Origin: a virus
IMG/VR virus record: IMGVR_UViG_3300042731_007593
Coordinates: 1-37,829 of that record
Strand: one strand, 5' to 3'
DNA length: 37,829 nt
Shown here: piece by piece, positions 12,629 through 20,002 of the stretch
How the letters are laid out: every line of letters begins with the position of its first letter
Position numbering within the stretch: position 1 is the first letter of the stretch
Program-made: the position numbers and the translations under genes
The notes under the pieces: generated by a model
What the model saw: only the letters and a program-made list of their open reading frames with translations
Told to the model about the DNA's origin: nothing
Databases searched by the model: none

Positions 12629-13075
12629 TCACTTCCTCTCCCGAATAAATTCGGGAGTTTCCACCAAAGGAATATTATGAGTTGTTTTTTCAAAGATCAT
12701 ATCAGGTTTATAAATTATAACCTTTTCTTTTTTATTTGAATCTTTAAATGATTTGTATGTGTAACAATCCAGTTTTACCTGCTGTTTAGATGTTTCAAGC
12801 AACGGAACCTTATTCCAATAGTTATGGACAATTTTTACTTCTTGCCTTTTCGAACAAGCCGAAAAAACAAGAAGTAACGTAAATGGAATCAGTTTTAAAA
12901 TATCTTTCTTTTCTTTTTTTTTAGATAACGGAAGTTTATACTTTTTATAATAGGAAAGGCGATACAGTTTTTCCTGGAAGGTCCTTGGAGGTGGAGGGGG
13001 GGAGTCACAAGGTGATTTCTTAGGCCACTTGTGACTTATATATTTTTTAATTTTCTGTATAAGTTTTTTATACAT
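12629..13075 (-). CDS. Lipoprotein-like protein with unusual long N-terminus, 148 residues
   Basis: Residues about 60-73 (LKLIPFTLLLVFSAC) look like a lipoprotein signal with lipobox ending in Cys, followed by SKRQEVKIVHNY. It is preceded by a basic N-terminal extension holding a proline run (PPPPP) at about residues 26-30. The true start may therefore be a non-ATG codon near 12910, or the segment may be a signal anchor of a longer protein. The mature part (about 75 residues) is polar with two further short motifs (DCYTYKSF, PLVETPEF). It lies right after another lipoprotein gene. An outer-membrane spanin-like or envelope role is possible, not proven. Confidence 0.55.
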   Translation of the reverse strand: MYKKLIQKIKKYISHKWPKKSPCDSPPPPPRTFQEKLYRLSYYKKYKLPLSKKKEKKDILKLIPFTLLLVFSACSKRQEVKIVHNYWNKVPLLETSKQQVKLDCYTYKSFKDSNKKEKVIIYKPDMIFEKTTHNIPLVETPEFIRERK

Positions 13076-13094
13076 GCCAGTCTTTCATGTATTG

Positions 13095-13319
13095 TTATAG
13101 GATATCTTCAATGATGTCTTCTGCGATATCAATAGAATCTTCAACAATATCTTCGACAATTTCTCCTTCTGTTTGATCTGGTTCTGGTTCCGGATCATGG
13201 ATGTTTGTTGGATGTAAGTGTAATATTTTTTGAACAGTTTTGAGTATTTTCTTACGTGAACATCCAGCAAAACAACAGAAACAAAAACAACATATCATAC
13301 CATAAAAAAGATAACGCAT
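13095..13319 (-). CDS. Small lipoprotein, 74 residues
   Basis: MRYLFYGMICCFCFCCFAGC is a clear lipoprotein signal with a lipobox FAGC and Ser at +2, which predicts outer membrane sorting in Gram-negatives. The mature part is basic at first (SRKKILKTVQKI), then acidic with repeated IVEDIVEDSIDIAEDIIEDI. Such short acidic lipoproteins occur as Rz1-like spanins and as exclusion lipoproteins. The gene abuts its upstream neighbour and is 19 bases from the next lipoprotein-like gene, so the two may be a functional pair. Confidence 0.7.
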   Translation of the reverse strand: MRYLFYGMICCFCFCCFAGCSRKKILKTVQKILHLHPTNIHDPEPEPDQTEGEIVEDIVEDSIDIAEDIIEDIL

Positions 13320-13567
13320 TATTTCTCCTCTTTTTTTTTATGAGAAATTTTCTTTTTTGTTTTTCTTTTTCCAGAACGATTGCGTTTTTTCTTAGATGAT
13401 TTAGATTGGCCTGATTCTGACAATGCAATTGCAATTGCTTGCTTTCTACTTGTCACTAGAGGTCCTTTTTTAGAACCACTATGCAATGCACCAGACTTAA
13501 ATTCATGCATAACTGTTTCAACAGCTTTTTTCTTTTCTTTTTTTGTTTCTGGTTTGCGTATTGGCAT
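13319..13567 (-). CDS. Basic small phage protein (DUF6496-like), 82 residues
   Basis: It contains VMHEFKSGALHSGSKKGPLVTSRKQAIAIALSES, split here as the motif HEFKSG...LHSG...RKQAIAIALSE characteristic of a widespread small phage family (DUF6496 as I know it). The rest is a lysine/serine-rich tail. Function of the family is unknown; its strong charge suggests nucleic-acid binding, perhaps virion-packaged. It is paired with another basic protein directly upstream. Confidence 0.75.
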   Translation of the reverse strand: MPIRKPETKKEKKKAVETVMHEFKSGALHSGSKKGPLVTSRKQAIAIALSESGQSKSSKKKRNRSGKRKTKKKISHKKKEEK

Positions 13568-13767
13568 TATTTACTTTTCTTTTTTTTCTTAGAAAGTTTT
13601 TTTAAGGTAAGTGCCAATCGAGCCCTGCGTCCTGTGATGCCTTTCTTTTTTGCTGCTTTTTTTAATTTTTTTTCTGGAATATCTTTTCCCTTTTTTGCAC
13701 CAAGTGTTTTACGCAGAGCACCTGGTTTTTTTATAGCTGCTTGTATCCATTTTTTTTTCTGTGCCAT
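13567..13767 (-). CDS. Highly basic small phage protein, 66 residues
   Basis: The pattern WIQAAIKKPGALRKTLG, then GKDIPEKKLKKAAKKKGI and RRARLALTLKKL is that of small basic proteins seen in many uncultured phages (from memory of the family, function unknown). About 40 percent of residues are K or R. It could bind DNA in the capsid or act like a histone-like condensing protein. It abuts the DUF6496-like gene at 13567. Confidence 0.72.
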   Translation of the reverse strand: MAQKKKWIQAAIKKPGALRKTLGAKKGKDIPEKKLKKAAKKKGITGRRARLALTLKKLSKKKKKSK

Positions 13768-13785
13768 TACTCGTCCTTTCAGCTT

Positions 13786-14103
13786 TTATTTTTGTTTTGT
13801 ACGGTTTTTTTTATATATAGTATACCCAATAGCCTTTATAACATTTCCAAGACTTTCATAATCGTTGTAGGAAAATGACATATCTTTATCTTGTAAACGC
13901 TTTAAGATACTTTCAAGGTCATCTCTTAAGTCTGCAACCGTTGGCTCCGGTTTTTCAAGTTTTTGTCCATCATCAAACATTGTTACCCAAAATGTAGTAT
14001 AACTCAAATCAAATTCTTCTTTCTGAAGACACAATGTTATCTCAGTCAAAAAGAGATTAAGGATAGTTTCTAGTTCTTTTCTGGTTATCTTCATAAAAAT
14101 CAT
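13786..14103 (-). CDS. Hypothetical protein, 105 residues
   Basis: I do not recognise this protein. The ATG at 14103 overlaps the TAA of the Hint gene (TAATG), so translation is coupled; a second ATG at 14094 is also possible. It is soluble, acidic in the centre (VADLRDDLESILKRLQDKDM) and has no motif. Its tight coupling to the exported Hint protein makes it a candidate partner or chaperone, by position only. Confidence 0.6.
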   Translation of the reverse strand: MIFMKITRKELETILNLFLTEITLCLQKEEFDLSYTTFWVTMFDDGQKLEKPEPTVADLRDDLESILKRLQDKDMSFSYNDYESLGNVIKAIGYTIYKKNRTKQK

Positions 14104-15278
14104 TAGAGCGTTTTATTGAGATATTCAAGTGCATTTTGTATTTCTTCACACTCGTTAGTAAAGTTATTAATTTCTTTTATCAGATGGTTTACGCGGGTAT
14201 TAATAATGGTTACTCGTTGTTCTTCAGATGCATTGGTTAAAAGACCTCGATCATCATATTTGTCTGGGTTCTCTATGTATTTTTTAAGTTTATCAACGTG
14301 TTCACTTAATCTCTTGAATGATGATTTATGTCCTTTACGTAATTGCCTACTATTTCTATGACTGTATTTGTAGTTGATTTCTTGTAGTTTACGTTCTTCA
14401 TCTTTTGGATCGGGGTCTTTTCCACCAGATGGTTTTTGTGCATCTTTTATTTTAGCCATTCTATCATCTATTTTTTTAAGTTTTTCAACGATATCTTGTG
14501 TATTTCGTACTAATGTAGGTGGTGAGGAAATTTCTGGATATGCTTCTTTTATTACTCTTCGCAGTTCTTTCTTGCGTCTGCGATGATGAAAAAAACTCGT
14601 GATGCCATGATATGCTTTTTTGGTTGCCAATCCTATTCCTCGTCCTATAGCATAACAATGAACAGCCACAACCGCTGGTGCAGTAAAGGTCCATAAAAAA
14701 CCAAGAATGGTTGGAATAGTAGTTGAGGATATTAAAGAAATCTTAACCGGCAAGCTCGCAAGATATAAACTCATCAATGTGACGGGTTCATTGTGAATAA
14801 GAAGTGATTCTCCACTTGAATCAGCAATATATAAAACAGGACACGCTTCAAGTGTAAAATTATAAATGTCCACCGGTACCAACAAGGTGAGATATGCTAT
14901 TTCTTTTAAGCGAACTTCTCGTCCTTGCAAGGTGGTTAAAGTATCACATCGATTTAAGTACTTTGCTTTTATCCATTTTAGTCGATTAAAAGAAAAAAAA
15001 CGTTCCTCAGGGTCAACTATTAATTGGCCATGTTCTGTTCTTATAAATACAATTCTGTTTGTCTGATGCTTTTCTATATTTTGAATTTTAATAGAAATAG
15101 ATTTGATGTTCCCGTTTACATCGATTGATGAAAGAACTGAGTCGCCTACTTTAAAATTTTCTGCTTTTTTTTTGTTAAAGGCAGAGCAGGGATGCTTAAT
15201 AAAAACAGGGGTTTTTCCAATGATACCTGCATCTACGGATGAGACACTTAAAAGTAAAAATAATATTATTTTTTTCAT
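14103..15278 (-). CDS. Exported Hint (hedgehog/intein)-fold membrane protein, 391 residues
   Basis: A signal peptide (MKKIILFLLLSVSSVDA) is followed by a Hint-type domain at about residues 28-163. It has Cys31 (HPCSAF), FKVGDSVLSS, a block-B-like LIVDPEERFF in place of TxxH, WIKAKYLNRCDTL, VDIYNFTLE and a closing LLIHN (H162-N163). One or two hydrophobic segments follow (about 165-215), then basic residues and a long helical coiled-coil region to the end. Hint domains cleave or splice proteins or release polymorphic toxins; here the block B Thr/His appear changed, so catalysis may be reduced. The order Hint, membrane helix, coiled coil suggests a processed envelope protein. It has an AAAGGA ribosome site and a 15-bp hairpin in its leader. 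Confidence 0.72.
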   Translation of the reverse strand: MKKIILFLLLSVSSVDAGIIGKTPVFIKHPCSAFNKKKAENFKVGDSVLSSIDVNGNIKSISIKIQNIEKHQTNRIVFIRTEHGQLIVDPEERFFSFNRLKWIKAKYLNRCDTLTTLQGREVRLKEIAYLTLLVPVDIYNFTLEACPVLYIADSSGESLLIHNEPVTLMSLYLASLPVKISLISSTTIPTILGFLWTFTAPAVVAVHCYAIGRGIGLATKKAYHGITSFFHHRRRKKELRRVIKEAYPEISSPPTLVRNTQDIVEKLKKIDDRMAKIKDAQKPSGGKDPDPKDEERKLQEINYKYSHRNSRQLRKGHKSSFKRLSEHVDKLKKYIENPDKYDDRGLLTNASEEQRVTIINTRVNHLIKEINNFTNECEEIQNALEYLNKTL

Positions 15279-15469
15279 GATATTCCTTTCAACGTGTGAC
15301 GTTTGGGCATGCTCTCAGTTGCCGACAAGTTGTCGGCAACTGAGATGCTATTTCTTTAAGATATTTCTAAGATACTTATTAAGTATTTGTAACACAAGTT
15401 TTTCATAATTACTTCGTTTATAGTGTAATAATCTGTACATAAAAATTAAAAGATATTAATGTGAATATT
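15279..15469. promoter_or_regulatory. Leader of the Hint gene with hairpin and dyad
   Basis: It contains a perfect 15-bp inverted repeat, CTCAGTTGCCGACAA (15314-15328) with TTGTCGGCAACTGAG (15330-15344), a dyad ATACTTATTAAGTAT (15372-15386) and the 21-base sequence (15280-15300) also seen at 11163-11183. The GC-rich hairpin could terminate the fibre transcript or act in the Hint message leader. No gene is seen here. Confidence 0.65.
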
Positions 15470-16447
15470 TTAAGACGTTGGGCTTGTAGCTAATTTACCA
15501 CTGACTCCAGTTGCTACCCAATATGAATTACTATTATATATTCCATAGATATCTGTACCTGAAAATGAACTGGTTTGTTCAGTCCAACTTGTTCCATTTA
15601 AACTCGTATATAATTTTGCATCTCCTCCAACTGCTACATAGACACCAGACGTACTATCATAACGAATTCCTTGCGGCTCTGCATTTTGTGGAAAAGGAGA
15701 CGTATAACTTGCCCAGCTGCTCGTAGGATCACTTGCTATAAATAAAAATGTATTGCCTGTTCCAATATTATATCCCATAAGAAGCCATTTACTGCCGTCA
15801 TATATTGCACAGGTAATATTATCAAATTGAACTGCACCACAATCCCTAACACTCCAGGTCCCCGTAGGATCAGTGGCCGTTGCAATCGCATATCCAGACC
15901 CATCAACAGAACCCCCAATCACATAATATGTTCCATCAAAACCACACCAATTAAGAGGGGCTCCAAGATTAGTTGTTCTTTGTGTCCACGTACCTGTAGG
16001 TGATGTACTTGTTGCTAATTGACCACTCCCTCCTCCTCCACCAGCAGCCATATAATACGTAGAACCATCATAGGCAACTCCATTAATAACACTAGAACCA
16101 AAAGAGGAAGTCCGTTGTGTCCACGTTGTAGTTGGTGATGTACTTGTTGCTAACTTACCATTATCACCAACCGCTACCCAATACGTAGAACCATCATAGG
16201 CAACTCCATTAATACCACTAGAACCAAAAGAGGAAGTCCGTTGTGTCCATGTTGTAGTTGGTGATGTACTTGTTGCTAACTTACCATTTTGACCTACTGC
16301 TACCCACGTCCCACCACCATAATGAACATCAAATATTGTATCTGTACCTGCAAATGATGAAGTTCGTTGTGTCCATGAAGTTGGAACATAAGGAGTGCTT
16401 CCCGCACTTCCTGAATATATACCAGCCATTTGTGTTAATATTGACAT
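15470..16447 (-). CDS. Beta-propeller tail-fibre or receptor-binding protein
   Basis: 325 residues built from about seven 40-residue repeats with the pattern W-T-Q-R-T-S-S-F, then IxGVAYDGSTYWVAVG, then NGKLATSTSP. This is a BNR/sialidase-like blade, common in phage tail fibres. Two units are nearly identical at DNA level with a 126-base period (first around 16061, next at 16187), so the array is recently expanded or recombining. The start at 16447 has GGAG and overlaps the preceding mini-gene's end by context. It probably sits at the fibre tip and binds the host surface. Confidence 0.78.
   Translation of the reverse strand: MSILTQMAGIYSGSAGSTPYVPTSWTQRTSSFAGTDTIFDVHYGGGTWVAVGQNGKLATSTSPTTTWTQRTSSFGSSGINGVAYDGSTYWVAVGDNGKLATSTSPTTTWTQRTSSFGSSVINGVAYDGSTYYMAAGGGGGSGQLATSTSPTGTWTQRTTNLGAPLNWCGFDGTYYVIGGSVDGSGYAIATATDPTGTWSVRDCGAVQFDNITCAIYDGSKWLLMGYNIGTGNTFLFIASDPTSSWASYTSPFPQNAEPQGIRYDSTSGVYVAVGGDAKLYTSLNGTSWTEQTSSFSGTDIYGIYNSNSYWVATGVSGKLATSPTS
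16061..16312. repeat. 126-bp tandem repeats within the beta-propeller gene
   Basis: Two consecutive 126-base units start at AGAACCATCATAGG (16061 and 16187) and match almost base for base across 42 codons. Such near-identity allows unequal recombination and change of blade number. Confidence 0.85.
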
Positions 16448-16449
16448 AC

Positions 16450-16566
16450 TTACTCCATTTCTCTTCTTTTTCTAAATAATTCTTTTTTTGATTCACTCAT
16501 TTTTTTCTTGGCCTCTTCAGTATGTTTTTTGCCTTTATTCCATGGCGCTTGACCCTTTTTAAACAA
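16450..16566 (-). CDS. NUMOD3-like mini-protein, 38 residues
   Basis: The frame from TTG 16566 to TAA 16450 reads MFKKGQAPWNKGKKHTEEAK and continues KKMSESKKELFRKRREME. The PWNKGKKHTEEAKKKMSES stretch matches the NUMOD3 DNA-binding motif found in homing endonucleases (from memory), here without any nuclease domain. No ATG start and only a weak GGTG site are present, so it may be a remnant of a homing enzyme or a true small protein. It ends 3 bases before the propeller gene start, so coupling is possible. Confidence 0.5.
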   Translation of the reverse strand: MFKKGQAPWNKGKKHTEEAKKKMSESKKELFRKRREME

Positions 16567-16594
16567 AACACCTGATGAATATTGTCAATACATG

Positions 16595-18856
16595 CTAAGA
16601 CAGGCTTCCAGCGAGCCACCAAATATTTGTATCGGTTTTTGTTAATGTTGCCATTGCATAAGTTCCAGATAGATCAGTAAGTGCTCCAACGGAATTTATA
16701 GTAACGCCTCCTGCGGGTGCTACTGTTACTGTTCCAGCTCCTCCTTGCCCTATAGAGATGACGGTTCCTATTTCAAAAGCAACCGTTGCATTTGCTGGTA
16801 CTGTTAATGTAATAGCTGCTGCGTTTGTAAGTGTTATTGTTTTTCCAGCGTCTCCAGCTGCCAGTTGATACGTGGTTCCTGTTTGTGCATTAATTTCTGA
16901 TTTTGTAGTAGCAACTGCAAGCGTACCAGCTCCTTCGGTAATATCTATATTTGTACCTTCTGTAACAGAAGAAAAAACGGGATCATTATTTGTTGAGCCA
17001 AGAAGTACTTGTCCATTTGTTCCTGCTGTTATTGGTGTAATTGCAGCTGCACCTGATCCAACAAGTACACAGTGATCGGTAGGAGCCGTCAATCCAGTTC
17101 CACCATAGCCAACTGCTAATGCTGTTGTTAAGGTGAGTTCGGTACCAGTAATGACTCCAGTTCCTTTTGGTGTCAATTTGATATCAATGTTTGCATCGGT
17201 TCCAGCAGCCCCTATTTCATTTGCCGTAAGGACAAGTCCAATAGCTGGATCTATATTAGTATAAAATCCATATGCTGCAACGGTTCCGGTTGCCAAAACA
17301 CCTCCCGTTACTAAAACAATTCCAGTTCCTTTTGGTGTCAATTTGATATCAATGTTTGCATCGGTTCCAGTAGCAGATACCTCATTAGTAGAAAGAGATA
17401 AAGCTTTTGTTAAACTTGTAGTATAAATGGGTTGTCCTCCTATAGCTCCTTGTGCTACAACAGATCCATCTACTAAAACAGCACCCCCTCCCTTGGGAAA
17501 CAACGAAATATCAATGTTTGTATTAGTTCCATCGGCTGTAATAGAGTCACTTGTAATTGTAAGACCATCTGCTGCATCAGATGTATAAAATGTATCTGCA
17601 GTCACACTGGTCAATGTAGGCGTAAGTGTAGATCCAAGTTGGTCAATTGAATTTACAATAACAACGCCGCGATCAACACCACCACTTGGTGTTACACTTT
17701 CAATTCCGGCTATATAACATAACGAATGTGTATTTCCAATTCTTATAGTATCATTATCACCAACCACTCCAGAATGTCCTATGATAATATTTCTCGATTC
17801 AGTAGTTTGATATGTATATGCAGCATTTATTCCAATTGCTATATTATCATGTGCATCCTCAGCAAGTGATAAAGCGCCTGACCCATATATAGTATTTTGT
17901 GTGCCGGAGGTGATGCTACTCCCTGCTCCGCGTCCTACTACAACATTTGAATACCCATCCTGTAAATCAAATAATGCCTGATAACCAATTCCAATGTTTT
18001 TATTACCAGTGGTTTGTGAATATAAAACATCTTCTCCTATTCCAATACAACTACCCACCCCAATTTCAGTAAAATTTCCTGCTCCTCCAATATATACATT
18101 AGATGAACCGTATGCATGAAAATAGGGGATACTGTTAATGGTAATTTGTCCCACATCTGCTGTTGTAGTAGGCAAGTTTACTTTGCCCGTTAGTGTAAGT
18201 TCTGTGCTTGACAAAACACCCGTTCCTTTGGGAGTAATAGTTACATCTATATTGGCATCACTTCCATCTGCAACAATAGTATTATCAGTAATAGTCAATC
18301 CTGTTGCTGTATTAGATGTATAAAGTGTATCTACCAACAATGTACCTGTTATAGCAGCGGATCCATTTACGAGAACTGCTCCGGTTCCTTTTGGAACAAG
18401 ACTAATATCTACATTAGTATCACTTCCTACTGCTCTGATTTCATTATCAGTAAGTGTTAAGCCCGTAGCTAGTGTGGTAGTATATAATTCATTAGCACCA
18501 ATAGTTCCTGTTGCCAAAATATAACTTGTATTTATAACACCATTTCCTTTTGGTTCTATATCAATATCGATATCTGCATTACTTCCATCTGCCAAGATGG
18601 TATTGCCTGTAATTGTTAAACCATCTACCGCATCTGATGTGTAAAATAAATCTGCAGTTACACTGGTAAGAATAATATCATCATCAAGATCAAATGTGAT
18701 TTTATGACTACCTGCAACACCAATAGTTTCTATATTAGCGCCACCTTCAAGCGTTATATTTCCAGCAAGAGGAGAAATTGCACCACCACTATCACCGGTT
18801 AATGTCGAAACATATCCTAATAACTCTGGATTAAAATATGAGCCTGTTTTAGACAT
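16595..18856 (-). CDS. Long repetitive tail fibre with YadA-like head segment, 753 residues
   Basis: Starts at 18856 with AAGGGG. Repeating blocks of about 55 residues carry LYTSxxATGLTITDN, ADGSDANID and PKGTGV, in two sets either side of a central domain (about residues 245-395) with NIGIGYQAL, NVVVGRGAG, NIAIGINAA and NDTIRIGNTHSLCYIAGI. The latter is the trimeric left-handed roll typical of YadA-like adhesins and fibre shafts. The C-terminus is a compact beta-rich knob (TLTVPANATV). It lacks an S74 chaperone peptidase. Structural role: side or tail fibre shaft. Confidence 0.8.
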   Translation of the reverse strand: MSKTGSYFNPELLGYVSTLTGDSGGAISPLAGNITLEGGANIETIGVAGSHKITFDLDDDIILTSVTADLFYTSDAVDGLTITGNTILADGSNADIDIDIEPKGNGVINTSYILATGTIGANELYTTTLATGLTLTDNEIRAVGSDTNVDISLVPKGTGAVLVNGSAAITGTLLVDTLYTSNTATGLTITDNTIVADGSDANIDVTITPKGTGVLSSTELTLTGKVNLPTTTADVGQITINSIPYFHAYGSSNVYIGGAGNFTEIGVGSCIGIGEDVLYSQTTGNKNIGIGYQALFDLQDGYSNVVVGRGAGSSITSGTQNTIYGSGALSLAEDAHDNIAIGINAAYTYQTTESRNIIIGHSGVVGDNDTIRIGNTHSLCYIAGIESVTPSGGVDRGVVIVNSIDQLGSTLTPTLTSVTADTFYTSDAADGLTITSDSITADGTNTNIDISLFPKGGGAVLVDGSVVAQGAIGGQPIYTTSLTKALSLSTNEVSATGTDANIDIKLTPKGTGIVLVTGGVLATGTVAAYGFYTNIDPAIGLVLTANEIGAAGTDANIDIKLTPKGTGVITGTELTLTTALAVGYGGTGLTAPTDHCVLVGSGAAAITPITAGTNGQVLLGSTNNDPVFSSVTEGTNIDITEGAGTLAVATTKSEINAQTGTTYQLAAGDAGKTITLTNAAAITLTVPANATVAFEIGTVISIGQGGAGTVTVAPAGGVTINSVGALTDLSGTYAMATLTKTDTNIWWLAGSLS

Positions 18857-18866
18857 GTTTTTCCCC

Positions 18867-19202
18867 TTATCTCAAGTAACTCATAGCAACTTCAACAGTT
18901 CCTGTTGTAGGAACCCCTACCTGTTTTACATAGAAGGTAGTTCCAACTTCCATCTCAGCACTTTTTGCACCTTGTCTATTAGTCGCAATATCAATCTCAC
19001 GATATCCGGCTGCTGGAAGCTTACATTTTTCATTTATCCCATCTGTAGAAAAAGACAACGTTGCATCCGTCAAATTCTGTATCAAAACCTCTACCGCCGG
19101 ATAATCAAATGCGGTTCCTATTGCAGTATAATCAACTCCGATGGAACCAAATGCAAGCGATCTTCCGTCATCCATCTCAAATATAACGCTTAAATCTGCC
19201 AT
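18867..19202 (-). CDS. Virion-associated beta protein, 111 residues
   Basis: Starts at 19202 after AGGAGAGG. Beta-rich with alternating FGSIGVDYTAIG, VEVLIQNLTDATLSFSTDG and TGTVEVAMSYLR. It shares its plan (VLIQN-T-D-T-x-S-F-S-x-D-G ... YREID ... GTTFYVK) with the next protein upstream (FFNNSDTDVFVSIDG ... YEYSDN ... GTKIYVRG), so these two are tandem paralogues. It stands between two fibre genes and is likely a fibre-base or decoration component; no family name is assigned. Confidence 0.68.
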   Translation of the reverse strand: MADLSVIFEMDDGRSLAFGSIGVDYTAIGTAFDYPAVEVLIQNLTDATLSFSTDGINEKCKLPAAGYREIDIATNRQGAKSAEMEVGTTFYVKQVGVPTTGTVEVAMSYLR

Positions 19203-19210
19203 TTCCTCTC

Positions 19211-19534
19211 CTATTCTTGATAATATCCGGACACATAAAAGTAGCCAGTCCCAGCTGTGCCACGGACATATATTTTGGTTCCTTTTTTAAGAACACCTTC
19301 TCTTTGACTATTAGATTGAAAATTATCAGAATATTCATAATCAGCAGGAACTACCCAGTGATCATTTGTGCCATCAATGCTTACAAAGACATCTGTATCA
19401 GAATTATTAAAAAATCGTATGCTTGATAAAGGACCATCCACTCCATCTGCATCGAGCACAGAATATGCTCCGTCTGCAATACCAGCTGTATCAATAGACT
19501 GTAATACCATAGGGGTTATATAATTACTCTTCAT
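19211..19534 (-). CDS. Virion-associated beta protein, 107 residues, paralogue of the 18867 gene
   Basis: Starts at 19534 after AGGAG. Beta-rich, with FFNNSDTDVFVSIDGTNDHW and GTKIYVRGTAGTGYFYVSGY, paralleling the neighbour downstream. A terminator-like hairpin lies between this gene and the upstream 105-residue gene, so it may be made from less or separate mRNA. Likely part of the tail or fibre assembly. Confidence 0.68.
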   Translation of the reverse strand: MKSNYITPMVLQSIDTAGIADGAYSVLDADGVDGPLSSIRFFNNSDTDVFVSIDGTNDHWVVPADYEYSDNFQSNSQREGVLKKGTKIYVRGTAGTGYFYVSGYYQE

Positions 19535-19550
19535 AAAAACTCCTTTTTTT

Positions 19551-19579
19551 AAAAAAAGGGGTCATGCATGCATAACCCC
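19551..19579 (-). terminator. Intra-operon rho-independent terminator
   Basis: On the minus strand, GGGGTTATGCATGCATGACCCC (written here as GGGGT...ACCCC arms with an ATGCATGCAT core) is followed by T7 (19557-19551). It stands between the 105-residue gene and the 107-residue gene and would reduce expression of the distal fibre genes. Confidence 0.72.
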
Positions 19580-19584
19580 GTATC

Positions 19585-19902
19585 TTATTTCAATCTATCA
19601 GTTTGTTTTTTTGTATCCTCTGATTTTTCTACTGCGCCGACTTCTTTATCCTCTGATTTTTCTGCTTGTGCTTCTTCAATAAGTGCTTTTTTGTAACTCT
19701 CAATAACTGCTGGACGATGATGGGCTATAATAAACTCTGAAAGAAGTCGATAAGCTGCCTGTTCAAGTAATTCAATCTTAGCATTTTCAGGAAAATAAAA
19801 TAAACAATCTCCATCAGGATGAGCAATTAAAAGACTTTTTTTCTTTATTTCTTGCTCTTCTGGTTTATTTTCTGTTGTTTCTTTTTGTACCTCTTCTGCC
19901 AT
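19585..19902 (-). CDS. Hypothetical protein, 105 residues, with charged tails
   Basis: I do not recognise this protein. The N-terminus is acidic/lysine-rich (EVQKETTENKPEEQEIKKKS), a folded middle (LLIAHPDGDCLFYFPENA, LLEQAAYRLLSEFIIAHH) follows, and the C-terminus has an imperfect duplication (AEKSEDKEVGAVEKSEDTKK). Start 19902 after AAAAAGGATAGATT. It sits between the giant fibre and the two small beta proteins; a fibre-assembly chaperone is possible. Confidence 0.58.
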   Translation of the reverse strand: MAEEVQKETTENKPEEQEIKKKSLLIAHPDGDCLFYFPENAKIELLEQAAYRLLSEFIIAHHRPAVIESYKKALIEEAQAEKSEDKEVGAVEKSEDTKKQTDRLK

Positions 19903-20002
19903 AATCTATCCTTTTTTTTAAAAATTAAACATATAGGCAATTCTAACATAAAGATGACGCACCATCACCATGATAGCACGCCCGTTACCTAATGTGAGAG
20001 TC

